From positions 21,400,104 to 21,464,103 of the forward strand of contig CM033402.1 of assembly GCA_019426215.1 (NCBI GenBank): 64,000 nucleotides of DNA, in the 5' to 3' direction. The notes below the pieces were generated by a model. It saw nothing but the letters and a program-made list of their open reading frames with translations, ran no database searches and was not told where the DNA came from. The stretch is from Buddleja alternifolia. Its lineage: Eukaryota > Streptophyta > Magnoliopsida > Lamiales > Scrophulariaceae. This document shows, piece after piece, positions 1-10,560 of this stretch. Position numbers and translations under genes: made by a program. The number at the start of each line of letters is the position of its first letter. The stretch's first letter is position 1.

Positions 1-1274
1 TTCACCAATATGAAATGTTCCAGATGAAACAAGATGAGACGATCAGTCAAATGTACGCTCGTTTCATGCAGATCATCAATCCCATGGTCGGTCTTGGAAA
101 AATCATTCCAGAAGATGAACAAACTCGCAAAATTTTGAGATCTCTTCCAAAAGAATGGACACCTAAAGTGACTACCATTCACGAAGCCAAAGACATGAAT
201 GTCATGACAATGGGAGAACTCATTGGTTCTCTTACCTCTCATGAAATGACTCTCATGTCTAAAGAAGGAAGTTCCGAAGCAAAGATCCAGAAGTCACTTA
301 CCTTTACTTCGGGTTCAATAGAAATTCCTGCTGATCCAGAAGAAACGAGTGATGAACAATTCAATGAAGAACTTGCTATGGTCACTAGATGAATGAAAAT
401 TCTCCAGCAGAGCCGGAAGTTCCAGTGAAATCCAAAATCTAACTTCCAACAAAGAGATCCTCAGAAAAATGATAAGAAAATATGTCATGAATGTTTTGAA
501 CTAGGTCACATCAGACCTGACTGCCCTAAACTAAGGAAGTTCCAGAGGAATGATCAAAATTCCAGACAACGAGCTCTATCCACACCTTGGGATGAATCTG
601 AATCAAATGCATGCAATGATGAGGACAACTGTCTTATGGTAAACAAACAGGTATCTATTGAATCAAAATCTGATTTAAATTATTCTAATGATGATACTGC
701 TGAAAATTCCGACTTTTATGATATTCTTAAAAATTATGAGAATCAGATTGAAAACTTGATTTATAAGAATAAATTGCTTCAAAGTCAACTTAAAAAATTC
801 TCTTTAGAAAAGGCTGAATTGGAACAAAAATTTGATGATCTCATGAAAGATAAACTTTGCCTTGAGAAAGAAAAGGAGTATCTATCTGAAGAAAACACTT
901 CTGTGTGGAAACAAATTTCTGATTTGAAAAAACAAGTCAAAGGAAAAGATGTCATGCACACACCACATATAAATCCTAGTCATACTTGTCATGCATCTAC
1001 TTCCAGAACATGTTCCAACACTAAATTTGTGAAAACTACTCATGATCATCGTGCTAAAATAAAAAATGACACCACTCATTATCATGATCATCATGCTGAA
1101 ACCAGAAAGAACACTGCCTCTTATAAAGTTTGTCATACATGCGGTAGAAAGGGTCATGTTTCATACAAATGTTACTTAAAAAAGGACATTGGTACCAAAC
1201 TTATATGGGTACCAAAAGTAAACTATGCTAACCTTGAAGGACCCACAGATAAATGGGTACCAAAGCAAAAATAG
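1..1274 (+). pseudogene. gag: Sirevirus-like copia gag (element A), two internal stops
   Basis: The 5' part (15-392) reads as a copia-type Gag capsid region, with motifs such as RKILRSLPKEW and the MTMGELIGSL stretch typical of plant copia Gag. The frame continues through two TGA codons (390-392 and 426-428). It then encodes a CCHC zinc knuckle (CHECFELGHIRPDC, about 485-530), a long charged coiled-coil segment (about 700-960) and a second knuckle (CHTCGRKGHVSYKC, about 1130-1175). It ends in EGPTDKWVPKQK before TAG at 1272-1274. A long Gag with a C-terminal coiled coil fits the Sirevirus lineage. The 5' LTR and Gag start lie outside the window. The two stops make it non-functional as read. 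Confidence 0.85.
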
Positions 1275-1280
1275 CAATTA
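1272..1280 (+). promoter_or_regulatory. Candidate leaky stop codon at the gag/pol boundary (UAG CAA UUA)
   Basis: Gag ends with TAG at 1272-1274, directly followed by CAATTA. Protease continues in the same reading frame. UAG followed by CARYYA is the known tobamovirus-type readthrough context, and stop suppression of this kind has been reported in the Sirevirus SIRE1 at another boundary. That Gag-Pol is made here by readthrough is inference. The TAG could also be a chance mutation, since other stops occur upstream. Confidence 0.5.
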
Positions 1281-1798
1281 TTGCAGGAACTGCCTCGGAA
1301 CCGAGTACGGAAGAATAAATGGTACTTAGGCAGTGGGTGTTCCAGGCATATGACCAGTGACATCTCCAAATTCGTCCCCCTCAGCACTTTCACTGGTGGT
1401 AAAGTCTCTTTCACAAACAATGCAAAAGAACCATTGTTGGTAAGGAATCTATGGGTAAGAATGGATCCACTGTTATTGATGAGGTTTGTTTAATTGAGGG
1501 CTTGATACATAACTTGCTTAGCGTAAGTCAATTATGCAATAAGGTTAATCAAGTCCAATTCTTTCCTATTCAATGCTCTTTTATGAAAAATAATAAATTG
1601 ATCTTCAATGCCTCTCAAAATGGAAATGTTTACTGCATAAATCTCGATGATCTTACCAAACAAAAGGTAAAGTGTCTGGTAGTTGCAGATGAAGAAAATG
1701 GGACTTGGCATCGGAGAGTTTGGCCTGCCAACATGGAACTTCTTCTCGACCTTTTTGGTCCTATAAAAATCATTACTACTGCTGGTTACTTAAATTAG
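1275..1798 (+). pseudogene. pol: Copia protease and GAG-pre-integrase fragment (element A)
   Basis: After the gag stop the same frame encodes a copia protease start, KWYLGSGCSRHMTSD. The family catalytic motif is normally DSG, so the active Asp is replaced by Gly and the enzyme would be dead. Around 1445 the frame shifts, and 1451-1798 continues with VCLIEGLIHNLLSVSQLC, which matches the conserved segment before the GAG-pre-integrase domain. A WHRRV remnant follows and is fused directly to an integrase-start remnant, ELLLDLFGPIK. The HHCC finger and most of integrase are therefore missing. The same deletion is present in element B at 33237-33533. Confidence 0.8.
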
Positions 1799-2325
1799 AG
1801 TAAATCTTATCGTACTTTTTGCAAAAGCATTATTCAAAAACCTACATATGTCACATTTGATGAAACTCACTTTCTTTTAACCAAAGTTACTTTGAGCTCA
1901 AAACCTGCAGGTATTCTAGAATTATCATGTAACACTAAAGCAGGACCTGAGCAAAAGAACCTGGATCTTCCAGATGAGAATCTTAATACCGATGCAAGTT
2001 CCAGTTCTCTTGAGCCAAAACCAGAATCTTCAGACTCAAATAGCTTTTCTGCTCCTAGAGAGAGCAAATTTAAGTATGTGTCCAGTCATCCTCCCAGTGT
2101 TATTATGGGAAATCCAGCAGTTGGTATTACCACTAGATCCAGCTTAAGAAGGATTTTGAAAGTTGTGCTTTCTTATCCCATACTGAGCCTATCAATATTG
2201 AAAAAGGTCTTAATGATGAATTTTGGGTCAAAGCCATGGAAGAGGAACTTGTCCATTTTGACTGGAACCAAGTCTGGAACCTAGTCAAAAGACCCACAAA
2301 TCATCCGATTATTTACACTAAATGA
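1799..2325 (+). pseudogene. pol: Pol linker and N-terminal RT fragment (element A)
   Basis: This stretch has the Ser/Pro-rich linker between integrase and RT (about 1892-2130). The RT start follows, with residues WVKAMEEELVHFDWNQVWNL, which correspond to the copia signature preceding RT. One A is missing in the run at about 2147 compared with element B (33884 region), which throws the linker and RT start into different frames. The RT fragment ends at TGA 2323-2325, and the rest of RT, including the catalytic motifs, is deleted. It cannot encode an active enzyme. Confidence 0.75.
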
Positions 2326-2333
2326 ATTTTTAG

Positions 2334-2621
2334 AAACAATCTTTGCATGATTTGCATTTTGCTCACATTCCTATTTTATGTGATAACACTAGTGCCATCA
2401 GCATCACTAAAAATCTAGTGCATGATTCTCGTACCAAACATATTGAAGTTAAACATCATTTCATCTGTGATCATGTTCAAAAATGTGATGTTACTATAAA
2501 TTTTGTTAATACAAATTTGCAATTAGTTGATATCTTTACTAAAGCTCTTAGCATTGACGAATTCGTGGATTTAAGATCTAAACTTGGTATTAAGGAATTT
2601 CCTAAGTTTGCACATGCATGA
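2334..2621 (+). pseudogene. pol: C-terminal RNase H fragment (element A)
   Basis: The segment encodes the end of copia RNase H: PILCDNTSAISITKN, HSRTKHIEVKHHFI-type residues (here HDSRTKHIEVKHHF) and VDIFTKAL, all conserved at the pol C-terminus of plant copia elements. The upstream catalytic Asp and Glu region is absent, so this is a remnant joined to the RT fragment by deletion. It ends with TGA just before a purine-rich stretch. A near-identical copy lies at 34072-34359. Confidence 0.8.
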
Positions 2622-2660
2622 TGTCTTACTTTTCTCACTCTTAACTGCTTTTTGATGATG

Positions 2661-2835
2661 AAGGGGGAGAGAAATAAGTTTATTGTAGTATGCTCTGTGT
2701 TCTTCTCAGCACTTATTCTTTAGACAGGGGGAGAAACCACCTACTCAGGGGGAGCATCTGGTATGATCTTTTCAATTTCTTTGGTCTATCTGCACAATGG
2801 TAACACACTCCTTGTCATCATCAAAAAAGGGGAGA
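2661..2835 (+). other. Cluster of four PPT-like tracts upstream of the 3' LTR (element A)
   Basis: AAGGGGGAGA occurs at 2661-2670, CAGGGGGAGA at 2726-2735, CAGGGGGAGC at about 2747-2755 and AAAAGGGGAGATT just before the LTR at 2837. The last is the functional plus-strand primer position. Multiple copies of the PPT are a known hallmark of Sireviruses, which supports the lineage call. Confidence 0.75.
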
Positions 2836-2836
2836 T

Positions 2837-3500
2837 TGTTGACCTTTTTGGTGTCAAATCTCATTTGGTTTTGAAGATGACAAGTAGCTTGATTATATGC
2901 TTATATTTGTTTCTTTCCTTGTGCAGATTTTTGGTAAATTACAGCAAGCTATCATATCTTTGGCCTCACGTTTAAGGGAAGTACACATCACCGATTTCCA
3001 ATCTTATTCTCTCATTAATTTTGTCTATCTAATCTTTGTCATATTATAAGATGTATCCTTCTATAATCTTATAATATCTTTCCTTATCTCTACCACACTT
3101 CAAAAGGGAAGTATACATCTCTAGAATATTACCACTTTCATGTATAATCCTGCTTTATTAATGGTTCACTATTTTGGTATGTTTGCATCTCCATATCCCT
3201 GCTGCATCAATTAAGATCCACTAATTAACGACAGGAGCCTATTGACTTTGTATTATGGAAGTAGCCGTTTTCTATTTCCTTATTTTCATTCACTTTTGCT
3301 CCTCATATAAATATATGCTCTTCTGTTCTTTATAATTAGGAATTCCACAAATATTTGATAGAAAATTATTAATATCAAATTATTCTTGTTCATAGGTACC
3401 TTCTCCGACAAGTTCCAGTAAGGAAGGGGTGGTACTAGTTACTGCTTGGAATTCGGAGTGACAAACACGAGTGATCAAGAAGTGTTTTTGAGTCTAGTCT
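2837..3500 (+). mobile_element. 3' LTR of element A, truncated at its 3' end
   Basis: The LTR begins TGTTGACC directly after the PPT. It matches the LTR of element B (from 32250) closely and includes the TATA-like stretch CTCATATAAATATATG near 3300. It breaks off after GAGTCTAGTCT at 3500, where B continues with CTCATAATTCCC. What follows here is a truncated gypsy LTR. The complete family LTR is about 1.0 kb, so about a third is missing. Confidence 0.85.
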
Positions 3501-4343
3501 AATTAAGTTGACTGGTTAAGTGTCGGGCCCAAGTGTCAGTCGTGGATAGGGCTAGGGCTCGGCTGGATAGGCACGGGCCTGCGGTTTTAAAACGGTTCCC
3601 ACTATCCACGGCCAAATCCCAACACCCAAAGACGGAGTGTTCTGAGGGTGAGTGGGTCGTAGGAATTGAATTATGGCATTCCCAGGATATGATGAAACGG
3701 GCTTCGCGAGCCTATGTGGGGAGGCATAAGGTGATGGCTTTTAAGCCGATTGTTCAGGGGTGACAAGGAAGAAGCAGCGGGACCCAAAGTGCTATGAGCA
3801 AAGTCATCGGACGCGATGCTACTGCTAACATGGCCCCCTATTGCTTAAATGTGAAATGTAAAGTTACTGTAACTGCCTATTGATTGAATGCATATACTAA
3901 GTGTTTATACTAAAGTTTTGGTGTCATATCACCTATTGCTTAACTGTTATCATGAACACAAATGTCATTTTAACTATTTCAATGATTTTTTGAAAAATAA
4001 AAAACTATTATTGATTCTAAAAACTATTTTAAGCACATTTCACACGAACACTGGCGCTCACTAAACCTTTGCTTACGTATTTCACTTTCTTCCTTGCAGT
4101 TAGAGGTGAGTTGAGTAATTAGACTGGCTTGGAGGATCATGAGTGTAGACATGGGCAATCCTGTAGGTGAGTATTGCAGATTGAGCTATGAATAGTAAGC
4201 GACTTAATATGTTTGGTTGACGTTAGGGCCGCGACCCTACTAGATAAATTGTCGAAGTGTGTCAAATTTGAATTGGACTACTTAATTGAAAGGTTCACGA
4301 TTTTAGTTTAGGCCCTATCAGGGCTAAAAATTGGGGCGTGACA
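3501..4343 (+). mobile_element. 5' LTR fragment of a chromovirus-type gypsy element
   Basis: The sequence matches the 3' part of the split gypsy LTR at 29240-29566 and 31106-31690. Shared features are the GC-rich block from about 3523 to 3760 and the end TTGGGGCGTGACA at 4343. The first part of the LTR is missing, and about 80 bp near 3515 is deleted relative to the other copy. A tRNA-Met-type primer-binding site follows. A conserved small ORF (3533-3763) recurs in the other LTR copies but looks like LTR sequence rather than a gene. Confidence 0.8.
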
Positions 4344-4346
4344 GAG

Positions 4347-4358
4347 TAGTATCAGAGC
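4347..4358 (+). other. Primer-binding site of the chromovirus-type element
   Basis: TAGTATCAGAGC lies 3 bp after the LTR end and differs by one base from TGGTATCAGAGC, the site complementary to plant initiator tRNA-Met used by many gypsy and copia elements. The following GCTTGGGCTAATGCCTGAGC is typical leader sequence. Confidence 0.8.
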
Positions 4359-7300
4359 TTGGGCTAATGCCTGAGCAACACCAGGATAAGATCTTTGTAC
4401 TGTGGAGAGTAATGGATTCTAAGTTAAGCTAATGATATTGAGGGATGAATATTGATAAGATATTAGTTCGGCGATGTAGAATTGTGGTACATCAATGCTT
4501 TGGATGCATTCGATATGTGTTTCCGCTAAGCCGAGATGAGTTCCTTGGATTCAATCGATAATTTGAAGAAGGACACGTTGTGTTTAGTGACTAGAAGGTA
4601 ATAGGTTGTGTTAGATTGAAGATAATTCTTATATCCTGAATAAATAGTAGAGTAAGTTTACGTGAATAGAAATAACACCGGAGTTTGGATGTTAGTATGG
4701 ACTCAAATTGCAAGTATTACAGTGCTGTCAATAGTTATCGTTATTATTGCGATGAGTATGATGGATCATTTCATCTCATTGAATTTGTATAGTCCCTCAC
4801 CATTAGTCCGTTCCCCTCCGCCCTTTAGCTTCAAGAGTAAAATGTCATTTCATTCTTTAAAGAAGCCCTAGTGAGTGCAAGTCTATTCTTATTGGGTATA
4901 CCATTCGTTCTCACCCAAAATGCGTTCTTTTTCTTGAAATTTACGTAATATCCTACTTGGTAGGTTTCTTTGCCAATCCTTTGTCAAATGGTCTCTTGTC
5001 ATATACATCAATTGATATCGTGGATTACCCCTTCCTTTACGAAGCTAAGCTAGAGTTATAGAGGCTAATCTAGAAGAATCGCAGTGAGTCATAGCAGTGA
5101 GGCGAAGACAGTCTCTATTACGAGGAAGAGAAGTAAGATGACTTTTGGAGGCGACTTTGCATGGTAAGTAATGCTCCGTATCGAAGAATGGATGTGCATC
5201 GAGTCATACAAGCCTACATCAATGTTAAGTCAGAAAAAGGCGACATAGTGAATACAAATTGCTTCATTTTGTCCTGCTATACTACTCCATCTTTCGTCTT
5301 GTAACGATCATGTGAAGTGAGAGGTAAACGTGTTAGGAATGAACCTTTAGGGTGATTCTCCTTGCTTCATAGAAGAAGAAGGATTTTTATTCGCCAATAG
5401 AGATTTACTTTTCCCTATCCCTTTTTCGTACCTCTGTTGAAATAAATTTTTATGGATTCATGCTTCTTTATTATGTTTGGGAATCTAGTAAACTCCATTA
5501 TTGAAAGTTATGTTCCTTTCATAATTGAGAAACTCTCGTATTCAAAATTTCCTTATTGTCCATAATTTCATTCTTGAGAGTTTCGCTCCTTTTGAATTTT
5601 TTTCCATGCACTCTTCGGAAACCTCTTGAGATTATGTTATATAATTCTATTCGTAAGTTCCAATACTTGTTGACTTGTTAATGTTTGAAGGGTATTCACT
5701 CTTATTCTAGACTCATCATTTTGAATTATGTTTTCTGTTCTACTCTAATTGTTGTGACATAATCAATTTCTATCAATTTGCAATGTCTCTTGATTCCTTT
5801 ATGTGAATATTGATATTTGACTATATTTGTGATACTCAATTGACCAATTCTCTCTTTAAACATTGATCTTGTAACCATTCAATTTTATTGGAGTCCATTT
5901 ATCACTCTTCTCCATGAACCTTTTCTTAATCCATTTACAACAATTATCTTTTTGAATCCGTTGATTTTTTAGCCTTACATGTGACTTTTTTTTCGTCTCT
6001 TGTCTTCAAACTTATCCAAGTCATCAAATATTTCCTGAATTTTCGGACAACAACCATTTGCATTTTGATCCTTGTTACAACATATAAGTTGTGCAATTTT
6101 AATTGAATTGCTTAATTTTATTTTCGTGCACATATTGAATCACATTTTTCTTGCAACCATTCATAGTTCTTCAATTTTTCATTCTCAAATGTGTCATCTA
6201 TATTGTATCTTTCTCTTTCCAATCTATTGTCCCTATTTGAGATTTTGTAACTATCATTAGGTTATATACTTTTGGCCTACAAATTATTCCTTTGTTTCAC
6301 TGAAAGATTTCATGGGACGCTTGTATATATTTTTTTCTCTCTCATGCAATAAGCTCCTTCATCTTGGAATTCCATATTTTATTTGAAGACTCACATTCTT
6401 GTCTTCTTGAATATATTGTTGATTAGTCCAATTACTTATCTCTAATTGCCATTTCTTTATTACCTCAATTAATCTTCTAGCTAATTCATGTACAACAATT
6501 GGAAAAAAATCTCAAGTTCCTCTATCATTTGAGTTAGTTACCTCTTCAATTGTTTTTATGTTATTCTAATGAACCTTACCCTTCTTCTAAAGTATCAACC
6601 TATGTCGGCGAACCAATTGAAAACACCATTAGACATTTGTATAGTTGGCAACATTGGACTGGCTCAAGTGAATAAGCATATGGATTATGAACCAAGATTA
6701 AGAGACAAAGAAAATTAGCAATAACCTTTCCGGGTGTAAAGCCACGACCAAAGTGAATCGACTATCATCTGATAACTACACTGACACTCAATTTCCTTCC
6801 ACGATGCAAGTAGGAAATCGAGTAAGTGTCGCTTACTAAGGAAAACTGCAAAGGGGTCAATCATCGTATATCAATGGGATCTTCCGTCTACTTCAACGAT
6901 ATCCTACAATAATATTGGAAGATAGAAAGGGAGAAACATAGGGAACTTACGGCTTCAAAGATGCAGGGGGATATCAACACCTTGGATTCAAGACAAAGAC
7001 TTTCGGATCTTGTTAAAGAGCTCAAATACGTAAAAAATTAAAGTCTTTCATCATCTTCATCGAGCTTTATGCGTAGAGGTAAACCAAGATGCTATCGACA
7101 AGAACCATTAATCATCTATAGAACGTGAACCGCTGAGCTATCTGAAGAACTATGTACTTGATTAAAATAGAGCGATCAAAGTGAAGGTCGATGATTGAGA
7201 CTTTTCAGGGTGTCATCTAGAGGAAGAGTCAAGAAGATAAAAATAAGAAAGCTTCAAAACGCCTGCGAAGCATATGATGAAAGTGGAACACAAGCACAAA

Positions 7301-7573
7301 TTTTAATAAACATTGCTCACACACATGATGTTTCTAGAGTCCTTGAATAAGAAAGTATTAGTTGGACTCGACATGTGCAATATATCGACTCATAAGTCAT
7401 CTTGGGCAGGACAAGGTTCGGGAACTTCGGAATAACAGTATTCCATTGGTCAAAGTGATATTTGAAAGATCTGACAAGTTAGAATGAGCAACATGAGAAA
7501 CTGAATAGTACATGTAAAGACAACATCCTCGACCAATTTTTCTCATGTGAGAATTTGGGGACCAAATTATTTT

Positions 7574-7586
7574 AAGGGGGGAAGAG
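7574..7586 (+). other. PPT of the chromovirus-type element
   Basis: AAGGGGGGAAGAG lies directly before TGTGATACCCGC, the start of the gypsy 3' LTR. The preceding text (GGGGACCAAATTATTTT) resembles the usual 3' end of Tekay/Del-like chromoviruses. Confidence 0.8.
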
Positions 7587-7626
7587 TGTGATACCCGCAT
7601 TTGTTTTAATAATAAAATACTACTTT
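7587..7626 (+). mobile_element. First 40 bp of the gypsy 3' LTR, interrupted by copia element C1
   Basis: TGTGATACCCGCATTTG starts the LTR after the PPT. The LTR is cut at 7626 by C1 and continues at 27410. The 5 bp flanks are ACTTT on the left and AATTT on the right, a TSD with one mismatch. Confidence 0.75.
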
Positions 7627-9150
7627 TGTTAGGAATTTCATGTTAGATGTTTTGATGATGACAATTAGGACGTTTTGTTAGACCCCAAAATATGTAAATT
7701 TGTTTTCAGCTTTGAAGCGTTAGATTTGTAATAGGCTTTGTTTTATTTTTATTCTAGATTGTTAGGTTAAGCTGTCTTAGACTAAGCGTCTGATATGTTC
7801 TGAGTGAGTTTATCAGAAGTAAAATTTGAAGACTCAAGCGCCTGAAGTCTGAAATAAGATGAAGATTACAAGCGTCTAGAATGACCTGCTACACCAAGCG
7901 TTACCTATAGGATAGAAGTAATTCAAGGTTGAATAAGCGTCTATCAATGACTAATTTCACCTGAATTTATTTCTAAGTCCAGAAGGACTTTAATGCAAAT
8001 ATTCTCAGAAGGAGTTTGATAAGAGCATTAAATATGATAAGCACTTTCAGACGTACGGAGAAGCCACCCTATTGGACTGTCAACTATTCAAAGACTGCAG
8101 CACCAACTTTTGTTCAGCAGATTTTCAGGAAAAAGGACAAAAGTTGTTCACTCGCGGAAGTGAGAGACACGCGCTCTTGCATGTGTCAAACGGACACTTT
8201 TTCCAAGAATGCCTATAAATAAGACTTCAACAACAAGACAAAAATACAGAGAACAATTATCAAGTCGAATTGCTGTTGCATTGAAGTCTCATTCCTTACA
8301 ATCTCAGAAAAGCCAAAACTTTCAAGAAAATATTCTCTTTACTTTTCTTCAAATCCTGAGACAGTCAACCAATATCTCAAACATTCTTTTCGGAGAAACT
8401 CACATTACTACTGAGATATTCCTAGTTGTTTGAACTTTATTAAAATCAAACAAACCATTTAGAAAAACCCCTATCCAAGCCTCGCGATCTGTGTGAAGTC
8501 GAAGTTGGATACTTGCCATATTTCTGGGTGAAAGAAGCAAGGGGATTGAAGTGATTTGGAGCAGAAATCTGTGTGATCAAGGAGCTCAAGTCATCGACAT
8601 CCATCTCTCCCTAATTTGTAGAAGATTCTGTGTGATTCTTTGAGAATCATTTTAGTGGATTGCCTCCAAGTGTTCGAGGAGAAGAAGGACGTAGTTGGGA
8701 TTACACCACCCAACGAACCTTACAAATATTGTTCTTTACTTTACTTTCAACATTCATTTTGTCATATCATAAACTGATAAAGTAAAACTCAACCAACGCT
8801 AAGCAACTAAATACACCTTTTGTGACGCTAAAGCTTTCAAAGAGAAGACTCCAAAAAATTATTCCGCTGTTCTAACACTGATCAAAGAAGTGAACGCTCA
8901 AACCTATTTGGTTGTAGTATTCAAGTCTTGAAATCTAAGTTAACTTTCTAAAAATAGTCTTCGTTAGACACTTCACCAAAGCGCCTATATTTTAAGTGAA
9001 CGCTTAAGTCAAGTGTTAGACACTTCAAGCGTCTACTTTTCAAGCGTCCAAAATCCTTTTTAATATGAATCTTTTGAAGTCGAAAAAGACTTCGGGGTCT
9101 ATTCAACCCCCCCTCTTCTAGACCCTTTCGTATGCCACTTAGGACCAACA
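7627..9150 (+). mobile_element. 5' LTR of C1
   Basis: This 1,524 bp LTR begins TGTTAGGAATTTC and ends GGACCAACA, followed by AG and the primer-binding site. It matches the 3' LTR and the solo LTR at 29567-31105. A TATA box CTATAAATA is at 8213-8221. Compared with the 3' LTR it lacks about 50 bp near 8010 that contain palindromic GCATTAAATGC-type sequence. Confidence 0.9.
8213..8221 (+). promoter_or_regulatory. TATA box of the C1 5' LTR
   Basis: CTATAAATA follows CCAAGAATGC and is conserved in the 3' LTR, in the solo LTR (near 30210) and in C2 (54043-54051). It marks the likely Pol II start region for the element. Confidence 0.75.
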
Positions 9151-9152
9151 AG

Positions 9153-9164
9153 TGGTATCAGAGC
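9153..9164 (+). other. Primer-binding site of C1
   Basis: TGGTATCAGAGC, a perfect tRNA-Met-type site, lies two bases after the LTR end. Confidence 0.92.
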
Positions 9165-9247
9165 GGTTAAAATTGAAATTTTAAAATTTCCAAGCATAAC
9201 TGCTTGTTTAGATCCTTTTTCAAACTTAGTTGCTTTAGATTTTAAAC

Positions 9248-10560
9248 ATGGCATTTGCTAAAGTTCCCAAACTAATTGAGTCAAATTTTGACACATGGAA
9301 AGTCAAAGCATTTACATATCTCTGTTCATGTGATGATGATATATATGATATTATTTCAGATGGGCCAATCAAAATATATAAAATTATCACAAGAGCGCCT
9401 GGAGCCACGGAAGAAACTCTCGATGGTTACGTTGAGAAACCAAAACAAGAATGGTCTCCAGATGAGCGTCGAAGAGCTAATTTGGACAATGTTGGTCGTA
9501 ACGCTCTATATACGGCTATTGGTGATAATGACAACTTATTCAACAAGATTAAGTCTTGCAAAACCACTAAAGAAATATGGGATAAGTTGGCTACAATTTG
9601 TGGTGGTTCAGCTCAGATCAAAGAAAATAAACTTTCCATCGCCAAAGAAAAGTTTAACGGATTTAAGATGCTACCCAATGAAACTTTAGAGTAATTAGAT
9701 ATAAGATTTACAGCTCTAGTTACAAAACTTACATTGTTGGGAATGGATTTGCAGAATCGAGAAATGGTGGTTAAGATCTTTAGAAGTTTACCAAGTAAAT
9801 TCCTGATGAAGACAACTGCTATGAGAGAATCAAATATGCTGGATCTCCTAACTCCAGAAGACGCCTTTTCAGAGCTCAAAGCATTTGAGTTCGAGTTGAA
9901 TTCTGCTAGTGATGTTGTGAGTAGCCCGGTGATTGAATCTGGAGCGCTTATAGCATCAATCAAAGGCAAATCGGGCAATAAAAGAAAGAATTTAGATATC
10001 AATGAAGAAAAGGAATTGGCTTTGCTGAATAGATTCAGAAAGTTCTTGAGATATGAAAAGAGAGGAAAAGGTTTCAATAATCAAGGACAAAGTTCATATC
10101 AAGCGCCTTCTCCGATGCAACAACAACTTCAAGCGCCTCAATATTCTGTTCCTTTACCCCAAGCGCCTGTTCAGTACCAAGCGTCTACTCAAAATCTCTC
10201 AACTCCAGTAGTCTCAAAACCACACATTGCAAGATTAACAAATGAACAAAAGATGAAAACTAATCTTTGTTATAATTGCAAGAAACCAGGGCACTACCAG
10301 GTAAATTTCCCTTATCCAAATGTATCCAAGCCCTCAAGGAAAGATTACTTAGATAGAAACCAATTCAGGAGCAACCTTTGTCAACAAGGTTTGCTAGCGG
10401 AATCAGAACCAGCATCCGCACCTGAAGATTTAGAATCATCAGAAGAGAGTAGTGACGATGATCAGCCATTAGATGACTCAGCGCTCATATGTCTCATGGC
10501 CAGAGATGATGAAGCGTCTCCTGAGGTAATCAATAAATTATCTATTCCTCTCTCTTATCA
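9248..10560 (+). pseudogene. gag: Copia gag of C1
   Basis: ATG at 9248 opens MAFAKVPKLIESNFDTWK, the typical copia Gag start with a Trp in the DUF4219-like N-terminus. LLGMDLQNREMVVKIFRSLP and ELKAFEFEL belong to the UBN2-type capsid region. A single TAA (9692-9694) interrupts the frame. A zinc knuckle, CYNCKKPGHYQVNFP, has lost its last Cys (C to F). A Gln/Pro-rich stretch with repeated QAP/QAS precedes it. At about 10558 the C-terminal Gag coiled coil, protease and pre-integrase present in C2 are missing (about 1.46 kb). The sequence jumps to integrase at MGKQVKSSF. Confidence 0.88.

Larger units (their letters stand above)
1497..4940 (+). repeat. Direct duplication, copy 1 (partner 33234-36679)
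   Basis: This 3.44 kb block carries element A from the pre-integrase region onward, its cut LTR and the adjoining gypsy LTR and leader. It recurs almost unchanged at 33234-36679. Both copies share the same LTR-gypsy junction (GAGTCTAGTCT joined to AATTAAGTTGAC). Independent retrotransposition cannot produce that, so the block was copied as DNA. Confidence 0.85.
4344..7586 (+). mobile_element. Internal region of the gypsy element without recognisable coding domains
   Basis: About 3.2 kb lies between the primer-binding site and the PPT. I read both strands for gag, protease, RT, RNase H, integrase or chromodomain motifs and found none. The longest ORFs are short and lack family features. From about 5400 to 6600 the sequence is strongly T-rich. 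A large non-coding interior between complete priming sites fits a non-autonomous LARD-type derivative mobilised by an autonomous relative. Extreme decay of a former gag-pol cannot be excluded. Confidence 0.6.

Noticed and set aside
1867..2067. Minus-strand ORFs opposite the pol linker (also 33604-33804)
   Set aside because: They mirror the Ser/Glu-rich linker on the plus strand and have no motif of their own.
3533..3763. Conserved ORF in gypsy LTR copies (also 15638-15916 minus, 29247-29525, 35271-35453)
   Set aside because: It sits in the GC-rich part of an LTR, has no domain and varies in its ends. Conservation follows from copying of the LTR.
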